Program-made: the position numbers and the translations under genes
Assembly: GCA_013911415.1 (NCBI GenBank)
Contig: JACETI010000003.1
Coordinates: forward strand, 160,001 to 224,000
Length of the DNA stretch: 64,000 nucleotides
Reading direction: 5' to 3'
Origin: Legionella sp.
GTDB taxonomy: Bacteria > Pseudomonadota > Gammaproteobacteria > Legionellales > Legionellaceae
Notes under the pieces: model-generated
Seen by the model: only the letters and a program-made list of their open reading frames with translations
Told to the model about the DNA's origin: nothing
The model's database searches: none
In this document: in pieces, positions 37,831 through 48,128 of the stretch
Position numbering within the stretch: the first letter of the stretch is position 1
Layout of the letters: each line of letters starts with the position of its first letter

Positions 37831-39252
37831 TTAGACGAATTCCTGCGTACTGTTCATTAAATTCGTCGCCAATTGACTGATGTTACCCGCTCCTTGCATT
37901 AGAATAACGTTATCTTCTGTCACATGCGTATTTAAGCGTTCAAGTAGCGTTGCTTCCGTTACCAGGCAAGCCTCTGTCGCTTGTTTTTGCAAAGACGCGA
38001 GTAATACCTCACTGGTTGCTCCAGGGATGAGATCTTCGCCAGCCGAATAAACATCCATTAACAAAAGTTGGTCCGATAAATTTAATACTTGTGTAAATTG
38101 TTGGAAGAGTGCTTGGGTTCGACTATATCGATGAGGCTGAAAAACGTGGATTAAACGCTTGTCGGGCCAGACTTGCCTTAATGCATCAATGGTCGATCGA
38201 ATTTCTTTCGGATGATGCCCGTAGTCATCAATAACGATAGCTGACCCTCGTTCAAAGCGTCGCTCCCCCAAAATTTGAAAGCGTCTTCCAACACCTTGAA
38301 ACTGTGCCAGACCTTTGATAATCGCTTGATCATTCACACCCAACTCAGTGGCAATGGCAATTGCAGCAAGTGCATTTAAAACATTATGCCGCCCCGGCCA
38401 AGGAAATTGAATGTTTAAAGGTTGATGAGACGCTGGTCTTACAACGGTAAATTCACTTAATAATCCCTTTTGAGTCCAGTTAAGTGCACGATAATGTGCC
38501 GTTTCATTGAATCCATAAGTGCACGTTGGGCGTTGCACCGATGGCAAAATACGTTGCACTTCTTCATCTTCTATACAGAGTACGGCCAGCCCGTAAAAAG
38601 GTAAATGATGCAGAAATTCAATAAAAGTATTACGCAAGGTGTCTAGGTTATGATTATAAGTGCCCATATGATCGGCATCGATATTTGTTACAACGGCCAT
38701 CATTGGCTTTAAGAAAAGAAAGGAAGCATCACTTTCATCCGCTTCAGCGATAAAATAAGCAGAACTTCCTAATTGCGCATTTGTACCGCAACTGTTTAAT
38801 TTACCACCTATCACAAAACTTGGATCCAGTCCCCCTTCAGCTAATAAAGCACTTACTAAGCTTGTTGTGGTTGTCTTTCCATGCGTACCTGCGATCGCGA
38901 TACCATGACGAAAACGCATCAGTTCCGCTAGCATAGCTGCACGAGGAATAACAGGAATCAATTGTGCTTGTGCAGCTAGGATCTCTGGATTATTGCCATC
39001 AATTGCGGTTGAGCGAACGACAACTTCAGCCCCGATGATATTTTTTGCATCGTGTCCTATGTAAACCGGGATCCCCAGTGAACGCAGGCGCTTAACAACC
39101 TTAGTTTCGGAAAGGTCTGACCCTGTAATGCGATACCCTTGGTTATGTAAGACCTCGGCAATTCCGCACATGCCTACGCCCCCAATCCCTACAAAATGAA
39201 TTTGTTCCACGCGCCCCATTCTGGGCAGTAGGCATTGTCCGATAGTGTTCAC
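37831..39252 (-). CDS. murC: UDP-N-acetylmuramate-L-alanine ligase
   Basis: Adds the first amino acid to UDP-MurNAc. The Rossmann-like start is HFVGIGGVGMCGIAEVL; the Mur ligase P-loop is GTHGKTTTT; later motifs are EADESDASF and the IDDYGHHPKEI block. The chosen start is GTG at 39252, because AAGGGG lies upstream and the GTG overlaps the ftsW stop (GTGA); this gives 473 residues. An in-frame ATG further upstream would extend into ftsW. In most relatives murG lies between ftsW and murC, but there is no room for it here. Confidence 0.95.
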   Translation of the reverse strand: MNTIGQCLLPRMGRVEQIHFVGIGGVGMCGIAEVLHNQGYRITGSDLSETKVVKRLRSLGIPVYIGHDAKNIIGAEVVVRSTAIDGNNPEILAAQAQLIPVIPRAAMLAELMRFRHGIAIAGTHGKTTTTSLVSALLAEGGLDPSFVIGGKLNSCGTNAQLGSSAYFIAEADESDASFLFLKPMMAVVTNIDADHMGTYNHNLDTLRNTFIEFLHHLPFYGLAVLCIEDEEVQRILPSVQRPTCTYGFNETAHYRALNWTQKGLLSEFTVVRPASHQPLNIQFPWPGRHNVLNALAAIAIATELGVNDQAIIKGLAQFQGVGRRFQILGERRFERGSAIVIDDYGHHPKEIRSTIDALRQVWPDKRLIHVFQPHRYSRTQALFQQFTQVLNLSDQLLLMDVYSAGEDLIPGATSEVLLASLQKQATEACLVTEATLLERLNTHVTEDNVILMQGAGNISQLATNLMNSTQEFV

Positions 39253-40421
39253 ATCATCCCCTTTAGTCCAAGCGCCTGCCAACGATTTTCGTGATCAACA
39301 CGCAGTAGCAGCGCTATTGCGATACAATTTACGATGATGCTCGCCCCTCCATAACTTAGCAGGGGGAGTGTCAACCCCTTTGTAGGAAACAAGCCTGCAT
39401 TAACGCCCATATTAATAATTGCTTGCAACCCAAGCCAACACGTCAAACCATAAGCCATATAAGCTGCAAATAATTTTGATTGCCGATACGCAACCATACC
39501 AATCATCATTCCTCTTAGCATCAGTATACTATACAAAAATAATACCAACAGGACGCCTATCAAGCCTAATTCTTCCGCTAATACTGCAAAAAGAAAGTCT
39601 GTGTGTGCTTCTGGCAAGTAAAATAATTTTTGAATACTTGCTCCTAACCCAACGCCCATACCTCCCCCTCGACCGAAAGCAATAAGCGATTGTGTTAACT
39701 GGTATCCACTATTGAACTGATCCGCCCAAGGATTCATGAATGCTGTGAGACGTGCCATTCGATAAGAAGAAGAAACGGCCAGCACACCCAACCCCAACAC
39801 TACCATTGAAAGCAAGCTTAGGTAGTAACGGAATTTCACGCCGGCTAAAAAAAGCATCGCCATAACGGTCCCCAAACTAACAACTGTGGCACCAAAATCA
39901 GGTTCCAATAGAAGTAGCCCGCTGACAATCATCAGGATAAAAATGGGTTTCAAAAAACTAAAGAGCGTTTGTCCCAAATTATGCTGTTGACGTACCAAAT
40001 ATCCCGCCACGTAAAAAATCAAGGTAAGCTTCACCAGCTCAGAAACTTGTAAGTGAATTGGCCCCAAGGCGAGCCATCGACGAGCGCCATTAACCGTTCG
40101 ACCAATGCCTGGAATGAGCACTAAGAACAATAAAAGCAGGGAAATTAATAATAAGCGCATACTCATTTTTTCCCATTGTTGAATCTCAACGCGCAAAATA
40201 AAGAGCGCAACACCAAATCCAGCTAAGAGATAAATGCTTTGTCGGATTAAAAAATAAAAAGGCTGATGATAATGCTTTACTGAAATCATCACGGAGCTTG
40301 ACGAAACCATCATCAATCCAATGAATAACAATCCAAGTACTGCACCCATGAGCCACATATCATACAATGCCAAAGGCTTATGAGTGGGTTTGCCGAGTAA
40401 ATTAAGGTGTCGAGGAGACAT
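39249..40421 (-). CDS. ftsW: Peptidoglycan glycosyltransferase FtsW
   Basis: SEDS-family polymerase of septal peptidoglycan, 390 residues, with about ten membrane helices. Family motifs include GARRWLALGPIHLQVSELVK, LEPDFGATVV and the loop YLPEAHTDFLFAVLAEELGL, whose Asp region is near the active site. The end LPLLSYGGAS(II) is typical. It lies between murD and murC and overlaps the GTG start of murC. Confidence 0.95.
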   Translation of the reverse strand: MSPRHLNLLGKPTHKPLALYDMWLMGAVLGLLFIGLMMVSSSSVMISVKHYHQPFYFLIRQSIYLLAGFGVALFILRVEIQQWEKMSMRLLLISLLLLFLVLIPGIGRTVNGARRWLALGPIHLQVSELVKLTLIFYVAGYLVRQQHNLGQTLFSFLKPIFILMIVSGLLLLEPDFGATVVSLGTVMAMLFLAGVKFRYYLSLLSMVVLGLGVLAVSSSYRMARLTAFMNPWADQFNSGYQLTQSLIAFGRGGGMGVGLGASIQKLFYLPEAHTDFLFAVLAEELGLIGVLLVLFLYSILMLRGMMIGMVAYRQSKLFAAYMAYGLTCWLGLQAIINMGVNAGLFPTKGLTLPLLSYGGASIIVNCIAIALLLRVDHENRWQALGLKGMM

Positions 40422-40446
40422 TTTTAGTGAGCGAAATAAGGAATGG

Positions 40447-41793
40447 TCACCGTGCTGCGACTAATTGCGCAAATACGTCGCCTCGGTGCACATAGTCCTG
40501 AAACATATCAAAGCTAGCACAAGCAGGTGATAATAACACAACATCCCCTGAAGATGCTTGCTGTTCTGCCAATAGAATGGCTTCTTCTAATGAAGATGCC
40601 CGGCACATTGGAGCTACCCCTGTTAAATCAGCCGCAATCTTAGGTGCATCCTCACCAATTAAAATTAAAGCACGAACATAATTTTCAACCGGTTTCGTAA
40701 GCTCTTTGAAATCGGCCCCTTTCCCTTGCCCTCCAGCAATTAAAACAATCTTTCCATCAATGGCGTCACCGATCCCACAAATGGCAGATGCCGTTGCACC
40801 GACATTGGTGCCCTTCGAATCATTTATCCAATGAATTCCTCGTAAAGTCCGCACCCATTGACAACGATGAGGTAACCCCTGGAAGGTAGTTAATGTTTTG
40901 ACGATCGCCTCCCAAGGCACGCCTGCTTTTAATGCGAGTGCACTGGCAGCTAAGGCATTCTCCCAATTATGTTTTCCTTTCAAACCCAATTCCTCAACCG
41001 ATAGGAAAGCTTTATCACCATAGGCTAAGTAAGTACCGGCTTCGTTCGTAATAACCCCCCAGTCTTTTGCACGCAAGGGTGATTGCAAACTGAAATCTTC
41101 AATAGTGATCGTTGCCGGCATGGCAACTTGAGGTGCTGTATGTGGGTCAGCTCGGTTATAAACTGCATATGCTGCATGTTGATAGATACGTTGCTTTGCT
41201 TGCAAATAAGCATCAAATGTATGGTGCCTGTCTAAATGATCGGTAGAAATATTCAAAATAGTTGCTGCTATCGGTTTCAAAGAAGATGTTAAATCCAACT
41301 GAAAGCTAGAAAGTTCCAATACCCATAAATCATAATTTGAGCCGTCTTCCAGCAAATCTAACACTGGCGCCCCAATATTGCCGGCTACGGCCACAGAAAA
41401 TCCTGCCGCCTTGGCCATTTCACCTACCAAGGTCGTCACTGTCGATTTACCATTGGTGCCGGTAATTGCCACAACAGGCGCTTTTACTTCTCGAGCAAAG
41501 CATTCAATGTCCCCATACACAGGAATATTTAAAGCTCTAGCTTGTTGTACCGAAGGGTCTTCCAAAGAAACGCCTGGACTTGCAATTACCGCCTTCAGTT
41601 TTGGATAAAGCGCTACAGGTACAGTACCTAAAATTACCTCGGATTCTGGAAAAAGCTGTTGAAATCGTTCAAGTTCGGGTGGCTGCTTGCGTGTATCAAA
41701 GACTATAAAGGGTTTATTTTGGCGTTGTAGATGCCGAGCAATGGAAAAGCCTGTTTTTCCTAATCCAGCGATTAAATAATGTGACTGAGTCAT
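40447..41793 (-). CDS. murD: UDP-N-acetylmuramoylalanine-D-glutamate ligase
   Basis: Adds D-glutamate to UDP-MurNAc-L-Ala. N-terminal GLGKTGFSIARHL, P-loop GTNGKSTVT, central ELSSFQLD and NISTDHLDRH, and the C-terminal LLSPACASFDMF are all typical of MurD. The 448-residue length is normal. It is placed mraY-murD-ftsW as usual. Confidence 0.96.
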   Translation of the reverse strand: MTQSHYLIAGLGKTGFSIARHLQRQNKPFIVFDTRKQPPELERFQQLFPESEVILGTVPVALYPKLKAVIASPGVSLEDPSVQQARALNIPVYGDIECFAREVKAPVVAITGTNGKSTVTTLVGEMAKAAGFSVAVAGNIGAPVLDLLEDGSNYDLWVLELSSFQLDLTSSLKPIAATILNISTDHLDRHHTFDAYLQAKQRIYQHAAYAVYNRADPHTAPQVAMPATITIEDFSLQSPLRAKDWGVITNEAGTYLAYGDKAFLSVEELGLKGKHNWENALAASALALKAGVPWEAIVKTLTTFQGLPHRCQWVRTLRGIHWINDSKGTNVGATASAICGIGDAIDGKIVLIAGGQGKGADFKELTKPVENYVRALILIGEDAPKIAADLTGVAPMCRASSLEEAILLAEQQASSGDVVLLSPACASFDMFQDYVHRGDVFAQLVAAR

Positions 41794-41878
41794 AATGGCG
41801 ATCCGTAATAAAGTGGGTTGCTAAAGAAGTATTCACTATCCTTTTAATTACAATTAAGCATCAACCTTGCCATGTGTG

Positions 41879-42964
41879 TTAGCGTAATTTCAAAGTCGCC
41901 AAACCGCACAGCACAAAAATGACCGTCAAAATCCAAAAACGAACAATCACTTTCGGCTCCGCCCAACCTTTTAATTCGAAATGATGATGGAGAGGCGCCA
42001 TGCGAAACAAACGCTTTCCTCCTGTCCATTTAAAATAACCCACTTGCAAAATGACGGAGAGCGTTTCAATCACAAACAACCCTCCCATCACCAGGAGAAT
42101 CAACTCTTCACGAATAAGTACTGCACCCATCCCCAGTGCGGCACCTAATGCGAGGGAACCCACATCCCCCATAAATACTTGCGCAGGGTAAGCATTGTAC
42201 CAAAGGAAACCAAGGCCGGCGCCCACCATCGAGGCATAAAAAATAGTTAGCTCTCCTGTATTTGGAACAAATGGAATCGCCAGATAATGTGCGTAAATTA
42301 TATTCGAACTTACGTAAGCAAAAATTCCTAAAGCGCCCGCGACCATAACAACGGGCATCACTGCTAAACCGTCTAAACCATCCGTTAAGTTAACAGCATT
42401 ACTACTTCCTACAACGACAAAATACGCTAACACCGGAAAAAAAGGCCCAAGATTAATCAACCATTCTTTGAAAAACGGCATTGTCAACTGTGTCTGTACG
42501 GCGTGGCTGGGATATTGATAGAGATAGAAAATGGCTAGCAAAGCAATTGCGGACTGCCAGAAATATTTCCAACGACCAGGTAATCCTCGGCTATTTTTTT
42601 GAACAATTTTTCGGTAATCATCGACCCAACCTACTACAGCAAATCCTGTTAATACAAAGATCATCAGCCATAGAGCCGGTTGTTTTAAATCACCCCATAA
42701 TAAGCAGCTAATAACAATTGCAATAACGATCAAAACACCGCCCATCGTCGGCGTACCCGCTTTTGACAGGTGCGATTTAGGCCCATCATCTCGGATCATT
42801 TGCCCTACCTGTAAGCCTCTAAGCCAACGAATCATCCACGGGCCACATAATAAGCCAACCAGCAAAGCTGTTAGCGCAGCCAAAATCGAACGAAACGTTA
42901 GATACTGGAAAACTCTAAACGCATGATACTGCTCTTGTAGTAATTGCGTTAGCCAATAGAGCAT
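41879..42964 (-). CDS. mraY: Phospho-N-acetylmuramoyl-pentapeptide-transferase
   Basis: Transfers phospho-MurNAc-pentapeptide to undecaprenyl phosphate, forming lipid I. Ten membrane helices are expected over 361 residues. Motifs are [22 protein letters not shown] with the Asp pair, [28 protein letters not shown] and [13 protein letters not shown]. All catalytic residues are present. Confidence 0.97.
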   Translation of the reverse strand: MLYWLTQLLQEQYHAFRVFQYLTFRSILAALTALLVGLLCGPWMIRWLRGLQVGQMIRDDGPKSHLSKAGTPTMGGVLIVIAIVISCLLWGDLKQPALWLMIFVLTGFAVVGWVDDYRKIVQKNSRGLPGRWKYFWQSAIALLAIFYLYQYPSHAVQTQLTMPFFKEWLINLGPFFPVLAYFVVVGSSNAVNLTDGLDGLAVMPVVMVAGALGIFAYVSSNIIYAHYLAIPFVPNTGELTIFYASMVGAGLGFLWYNAYPAQVFMGDVGSLALGAALGMGAVLIREELILLVMGGLFVIETLSVILQVGYFKWTGGKRLFRMAPLHHHFELKGWAEPKVIVRFWILTVIFVLCGLATLKLR

Positions 42965-42987
42965 AGATACCTCAGTTATGGAAGAAG

Positions 42988-44322
42988 TTAAATCAATTGC
43001 GCTACGATTTTTTCCATCGCAGCTGAACGCGAACCTTTGACGAGAACCACCGTCTCTTGGTTTAATTGAGAGAGCAAATTTTGGGCCAATTCGCTTTGAC
43101 TTGTGTAATGAGTAGCGTTATTGCCAAACGCGTGGCTTGCATGCTCACTCATTTTTCCATATGTCAACAAACAATCGATGCCCTCTTTTCGCGCCATAAG
43201 ACCCACTTCTCGATGATGCGATTGCGCCCAATTTCCTAATTCGGCCATATCACCTAAAACCAGAATACGACGACCTGGAAATTGCGCCAATACGGCTAAC
43301 GCGCTGAGGACTGAATTTAAATTAGCATTGTAGCTGTCGTCAATAATAATCGACTTTTGTTTTCCATCAATAACACGCATTCGACCAGAAACTGCTTGAA
43401 AACTGGTTAATCCTTGCTTGATTTCTTCTAATGGCAGTCCGAGTGCGAAACAACAAGAAGCAGCGGCTAATGCATTCAATACCATATGCTTACCCGGTAC
43501 CTTGAGTCGAATACCCAGTTCGCCATCAGGCAAGACAGCTTTGAAGGATGCACAGCCTTTGCCATCAAAATTTACTTCACGCGCATAAACATCCGCAGGA
43601 TTATGACAAGAAAAACGCAACACTTTTTTGCCTTGCAACTGATTGTCCCAAGCATTTGCGAAGCGATCATCTGCATTGATAACGGCTGTTCCTTGTGCAT
43701 CAAGGGTTTGAAAAATCTCACCTTTCGCACGCACGATAGCTTCTATCGAACCAAATTCACCAATGTGCGCAGGTGCGATGTTATTAATTAAAGCGACCTT
43801 TGGCTGCACTATCGACACTGTCCTCGCAATTTCCCCTTCATGGTTCGCACCCAATTCAAAAACAGCATAGCGATGCAGAGCTTTCAGTTGTAACACACTC
43901 AAAGGAACACCAATATGATTATTTAAATTGCCGGGAGTAGCATGCGCCGGTTTTGGTAAAATACTGGCAATCATTTCTTTAACCGTCGTTTTGCCATTAC
44001 TTCCAGTCAATGCAATGATTGGGCAATCGATGGTTGTACGGTAATAACTCGCCAGTTGGGTAAGTGCATCTAGAGTATCTTGGACGACGAGTTGAGGTAC
44101 ACTCAATGCCTCTATGCTGCTTTTACATAAAATAGCAGCCGCACCTTTTGCAACAGCTTCGGTGAGAAAGTCATGGCCATCAAAATTCGGCCCCTGCATC
44201 GCTACAAATAAATCACCTGCTTGAACTTGACGAGTATCGATAGTAACACTGGAAATTTCCCTGTCTTCACCCTCTTTTAGGTCAATATTGAGTACAGAAG
44301 CAATGGTTTGTAAATTTAGCAT
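42988..44322 (-). CDS. murF: UDP-MurNAc-tripeptide-D-alanyl-D-alanine ligase
   Basis: Adds D-Ala-D-Ala to complete the UDP-MurNAc pentapeptide. P-loop [32 protein letters not shown] and the C-terminal [11 protein letters not shown] and GDMAELG are diagnostic. The 444-residue length is normal. murE, which usually precedes it, is absent; zipA takes its place 32 bases upstream. Confidence 0.96.
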   Translation of the reverse strand: MLNLQTIASVLNIDLKEGEDREISSVTIDTRQVQAGDLFVAMQGPNFDGHDFLTEAVAKGAAAILCKSSIEALSVPQLVVQDTLDALTQLASYYRTTIDCPIIALTGSNGKTTVKEMIASILPKPAHATPGNLNNHIGVPLSVLQLKALHRYAVFELGANHEGEIARTVSIVQPKVALINNIAPAHIGEFGSIEAIVRAKGEIFQTLDAQGTAVINADDRFANAWDNQLQGKKVLRFSCHNPADVYAREVNFDGKGCASFKAVLPDGELGIRLKVPGKHMVLNALAAASCCFALGLPLEEIKQGLTSFQAVSGRMRVIDGKQKSIIIDDSYNANLNSVLSALAVLAQFPGRRILVLGDMAELGNWAQSHHREVGLMARKEGIDCLLTYGKMSEHASHAFGNNATHYTSQSELAQNLLSQLNQETVVLVKGSRSAAMEKIVAQLI

Positions 44323-44354
44323 GGAGGGTTATCTCTCATTCTGGCGACTATTCA

Positions 44355-45212
44355 TTAGGTGACAGTAGCTGCTAACGATGCATAGAGTTGGCAAGGAGCT
44401 TGATTATTCAGTAAAAAAGCATAGTGTTTAAAACTTTCTTCGGTGAGTGGCCGGCGCTGATCGTCTAATACGTGAACATCCAAGCCATCCTTCAATTGCA
44501 ACGCCGTTTGGTATAATGCATGAAAACGCAGCGCATCAACCGTTGCGTTGCCGGTGATTGACATAAATAAACACAGCCCTTTCGCTTGAAAGGCACCCAT
44601 ATTATTGAGGTCGAATGAGCCTGTTTGCGTTGCTGCCGCTAAGCTGCATAAAGCAGTAGCAGCCTCCGGAGCAATCCCTGATTTTTTGGTTTCATCGTAC
44701 AGATGAAAGAGGTCGCCTTCACCAAATCGTAATCCTATAGCTAAAATGGTTTGTAACACTTCGTAACCCATTAATCGACGATTTTCTTTGGCCAATAAAA
44801 ACATCATCAAAGGTTGGCCTATTCTTCCTGGCTTTTGGTTATTATCTTCCTGCCGCGTTTTAACCTCAGTTTTTAATGATGGCCTCACGTCTTCTGGCAC
44901 TCTAGAAGATAGCGTTGCTTTCTTTTGGTTCAAATTCATTCGCGTTGAATCGTTTAAGTTTTCCACTTTCCGAATGGCAATAATGTCATCACCGAAAGAA
45001 CTCTTATCGTTGCTTTTATCCGAAGAAATACCATTTAAGGCTTCTACAGAAGATAAGTTGCACGCCCTATTTCGACGAGATTGACGAGTAGGCTTTGATT
45101 CTATCCCTTTTTCACGGGAGCGCATAAATGACCTAAGACAATATCCTATCCCTACGCATATGGCACTGATGCATAACAACAGATTAACAATTAGGCTCCA
45201 ATTTGCCTGCAT
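44355..45212 (-). CDS. zipA: Cell division protein ZipA
   Basis: Membrane anchor that binds the FtsZ C-terminal tail. A single N-terminal membrane helix (SLIVNLLLCISAICVGIGYC) leads to a charged linker (about 30-130). The C-terminal ZipA domain is recognised by MGYEVLQTILAIGLRFGEGDLFHLY, LCSLAAATQTGSFDL and KGLCLFMSIT. The ATG at 45212 has AAGGAG seven bases upstream, giving 285 residues; a GTG 18 bases earlier would bury that site. In most gammaproteobacteria zipA is beside ligA, so its place at the head of the dcw cluster is unusual. Confidence 0.85.
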   Translation of the reverse strand: MQANWSLIVNLLLCISAICVGIGYCLRSFMRSREKGIESKPTRQSRRNRACNLSSVEALNGISSDKSNDKSSFGDDIIAIRKVENLNDSTRMNLNQKKATLSSRVPEDVRPSLKTEVKTRQEDNNQKPGRIGQPLMMFLLAKENRRLMGYEVLQTILAIGLRFGEGDLFHLYDETKKSGIAPEAATALCSLAAATQTGSFDLNNMGAFQAKGLCLFMSITGNATVDALRFHALYQTALQLKDGLDVHVLDDQRRPLTEESFKHYAFLLNNQAPCQLYASLAATVT

Positions 45213-45280
45213 TATTGTCTCCTTAGTCACAAATCACCATAGAGCTACCATCTTCATTAGAATAACATTTTTCTATTATC

Positions 45281-45470
45281 CTAGAGATAAAGTGTCGCTC
45301 TGAAAATTACAGCAGTAGGCCCAACGGGATAACAACCACCGCAATCAGGATAATAACTGCCCTCGTCAAAATAGCCTCTGCGATGAAAACCCCACCATGG
45401 TAGTATCCACTCCCGTTGTGATAATGTCCACCACCTCTATAGCCTCTGTGCCTCTGGTGTTATGTGCATA
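45281..45470 (-). pseudogene. Degenerate Gly/Tyr-rich small gene
   Basis: In the 315-base gap before zipA one frame reads RHRGYRGGGHYHNGSGYYHGG, and about half-way the same kind of composition moves to another frame (FHRRGYFDEGSYYPDCGGCYPVG) ending at TAG 45281. A single indel near 45400 would join them into a small Gly/Tyr/His-rich protein. No start codon with a ribosome site is intact. Weak evidence; low-complexity DNA could mimic this. Confidence 0.3.
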
Positions 45471-45527
45471 TGCCCCCGCCCACTCATCAATAATAGCCCA
45501 AAAGCATGGCTATCTTTTAAAATGCAT

Positions 45528-47123
45528 TTAATTTCTTAGAACATTCGTTTGTAATGACAACTGATTTTCAATGCGGGGCTTTTGACAAAAAAATGACTGG
45601 CACTCGTCGCTAAATTGCATTAGATAGCTTTCCTTTTTTTGAAAAAAACTACACGCCCAATCCCATATACGCTCCAAAAGGTTTTGCTTGAGCAGCCAGT
45701 TCTTTTTTAATCTTATAAATTCCACACACTGTGATTCACATTGACTGCTGCTTTTGTGAGGATCGCTTAATAAATATTTTAATTCTTGTAAGAAGCGGTA
45801 TTGGTTAACGGTATTTTTAATTTCTGCTTGCTGGTCTTTTTGTAGGGTTAGCAACCACGCTTTGTTATCCGAAGCATTTAAATACTCTAGGGGCACTTTC
45901 AATTGGCAGAGCTTTGCAATCACCATAGGTTCACAATCATTAATAATAGTATTCAAGTCTTCTAAAATTTTGGAGGTTGGATTGTTTAAACATTGCTGCG
46001 CCAGATAACGAAACCCCTCTACAATCCCTTTATTATCTTTAACCGAGATCGCCAGCACCGCAATATCTGCACGATCCGCCATTTTTAAGATCTCAAAAAT
46101 ATCTGCTTGTGTAGTATTAAGTGCAGCATCAGCTTGTTCATAAAAAACGACAATTTTCCTATCACCTACAAACCGCAAATACTTATCAATGAGCACCTGA
46201 CTGCTTTGTTTGGTTTGATTGCTATTGATCACAATGCCTATTGCAGCAGCATCACCTATGTGCTTCTCAATACATAAAAACCGGGGATCTTGTAGAAGCC
46301 AAATTTTTGACTGGATAGTTTTACCATCCAACTTTTCTTCTTTAACTGCATAATCAAGTGTAGGCGTGTTAGTTTCAAAAAAAGCGTTATGCGCATATCG
46401 CATCAAGAGATTTTCTTTGGTTTGGGATGCATCTCCGATCAACACCATTCGTACATATTTCTGCGGGAGCTGTGCAACTTTCTCTTCAATATGTATATTC
46501 TCTTGATTCAATGCATTTAATGTCCGTGCTTTCAGGAAATTTTTGTCCATAATTAAAGAATTGAAGGCTTCAGTAACACCTAAGTCTTCTTTCGCCGAAG
46601 TGATCCGTATACTAATATCGGGACGATTTTCCGCATTTAAAACTGCCTGCACATCCTCCTTAGTCGTAATGCAACTTTTCGTGGAGGTTTCCAAAAGAAT
46701 AATCAATTTCTTATCAGATGGTATAGAATCAAGGTATTTCTTTATAAGCCGCTGATTCTCATGTCGAGATTGATGACTATCCACAACAATCCCAACGGCG
46801 TCTGTTTGGTCAAAATAACTGACAAGGTTTTTCATTGGATAATCATGGGTAATTGAAAAAACCGCTTGAATCATTTTTTGATTCATTTGCATTGTCTTGC
46901 TTTTGAAATCGAACGTGAAATTACATGCATCTTCTTCGAAATATGTTCCATCTATATACCTAGTCAGCAATCTTTCACATGTTTTTGAAGTATCTCCAAC
47001 GAGTGCGATTCGTCTACCTTCTTTTTGAGCTTTATAAGGTATCGACAATTTTTCAGCCATTTGCTTGAGTTGTAAGTTTTTTACGCATGCAGCGTAATAT
47101 TCAGGGTCGAATAATTCGGTCAT
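45528..47123 (-). CDS. Tandem Rab-like GTPase-fold protein (degenerate G motifs)
   Basis: A 531-residue protein with two eukaryotic-type Ras/Rab-like domains. Domain 1 (about 37-195) has RIALVGDTSKTCERLLTRY, FTFDFKSKTM and SAK at 176-178 in a G5-like context (SAKEDLGVTEAF). Domain 2 (about 224-385) has MVLIGDASQTKENLLMRY, LDGKTIQSKIW and ISVKDNKGIVEGF. P-loop Lys is Cys49 in domain 1 but kept as K236 in domain 2; DTAGQ is lost in both, and NKxD is not recognisable. The last 140 residues are helical and unrecognised. It is likely a Rab-mimicking pseudo-GTPase. Rab-like proteins are reported among Legionella effectors. Secretion is inferred. Confidence 0.78.
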   Translation of the reverse strand: MTELFDPEYYAACVKNLQLKQMAEKLSIPYKAQKEGRRIALVGDTSKTCERLLTRYIDGTYFEEDACNFTFDFKSKTMQMNQKMIQAVFSITHDYPMKNLVSYFDQTDAVGIVVDSHQSRHENQRLIKKYLDSIPSDKKLIILLETSTKSCITTKEDVQAVLNAENRPDISIRITSAKEDLGVTEAFNSLIMDKNFLKARTLNALNQENIHIEEKVAQLPQKYVRMVLIGDASQTKENLLMRYAHNAFFETNTPTLDYAVKEEKLDGKTIQSKIWLLQDPRFLCIEKHIGDAAAIGIVINSNQTKQSSQVLIDKYLRFVGDRKIVVFYEQADAALNTTQADIFEILKMADRADIAVLAISVKDNKGIVEGFRYLAQQCLNNPTSKILEDLNTIINDCEPMVIAKLCQLKVPLEYLNASDNKAWLLTLQKDQQAEIKNTVNQYRFLQELKYLLSDPHKSSSQCESQCVEFIRLKKNWLLKQNLLERIWDWACSFFQKKESYLMQFSDECQSFFCQKPRIENQLSLQTNVLRN

Positions 47124-47277
47124 TATTATAAGTTTAAAAGCAGAATGGTGCCCACGTTATAAGGTATTGTGAGATTTTTCAATATTCAACCACAGAAAAC
47201 ATTTAACAAAGCACTATAAGCTTAAAGTGATGACAGAAAATCGTCACAAGCGTTTTGGTTTGCTTAGCACCGTACAA

Positions 47278-47847
47278 CTAGCGGGAATGTTGACTCTGCA
47301 ACAATAATTTATTTGTATAAGCAATCATTAAAGCCGATACAAGTAAAGTTAAGTGGATAATTACTTGCCACATGACGCTTTCGTTCGATTGTTTAGCTGT
47401 TTCAATAAAAGTGCGTAAGAGGTGGATAGAAGAAATACCAATTAATGAAAGCGCTAATTTCACTTTCATCGCGCCGGCATCGAGATGACCAAGCCACTCC
47501 GGATGATCGGGATGATCCTTTAAATTCAAACGAGCAACGAAAGTTTCATAGCCACCCATAATTACCATGATTAATAAGTTAGCTATCATAACCACGTCAA
47601 TGAGGTCGAGGACACCTAGCATTAGTTCTGTGTTATTCGCACCATTGATATGTTGAACAAGTTGAAATAATTCAATCAAAAACTTATAAACGTATACAGC
47701 TAATATTAAAATCAACCCCATGTATAAGGGTGCTTGTAACCAGCGTCCTGTAAAAATGAGCCGACTAATAACCCTTTTGTATTTCATGGGTCTCAAAATG
47801 GTTTTTTGTTGAGGTGCGGAATTTAAATTGAGTATGGTTTCTTTCAT
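47278..47847 (-). CDS. YqhA/UPF0114 family membrane protein
   Basis: A 189-residue inner membrane protein with four hydrophobic segments. The family blocks are LIFTGRWLQAPLYMGLIL, VMIANLLIMVIMGGYETFVARLNL, HPEWLGHLDAGAMKVKLALSLIGISSIHLL. Function of UPF0114 is not established. The first 20 residues are longer than in E. coli YqhA, and Met21 (47787) is a possible start; neither has a strong ribosome site. Confidence 0.88.
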   Translation of the reverse strand: MKETILNLNSAPQQKTILRPMKYKRVISRLIFTGRWLQAPLYMGLILILAVYVYKFLIELFQLVQHINGANNTELMLGVLDLIDVVMIANLLIMVIMGGYETFVARLNLKDHPDHPEWLGHLDAGAMKVKLALSLIGISSIHLLRTFIETAKQSNESVMWQVIIHLTLLVSALMIAYTNKLLLQSQHSR

Positions 47848-48128
47848 AGTATGACAACATCATTGTTTTTTAGCCCTTCCTCGAACGCGCTTAGCATTCA
47901 TTCAGTCCCTTGAAACACCTTTATTTTGCCTGATCTTAATTCTGGAAAGCAAGTATTTTTAAGGGGCACTCTGTGTTTCAATAAAAAATGAGGGTTTTGT
48001 TTAAACAATATCTAAGGCTTTGGTTGTTCTGAAGTTACAGACTACAAGAAAGACAACTTTAAATGCTGTTAGAAATTGTTGGTCACGATTAGGAACCGAC
48101 GCTAGAAATTAACTCGACGTATAAGCTC

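Noticed and set aside
39249-39282. ATG-like start of murC inside ftsW
   Set aside because: It would give a 34-base overlap without a ribosome site; GTG at 39252 has AAGGGG upstream and overlaps the ftsW stop.
47848-48128. Possible small gene or sRNA in the yqhA-desaturase gap
   Set aside because: No open frame with a ribosome site and no recognised RNA structure apart from the inverted repeat reported separately.
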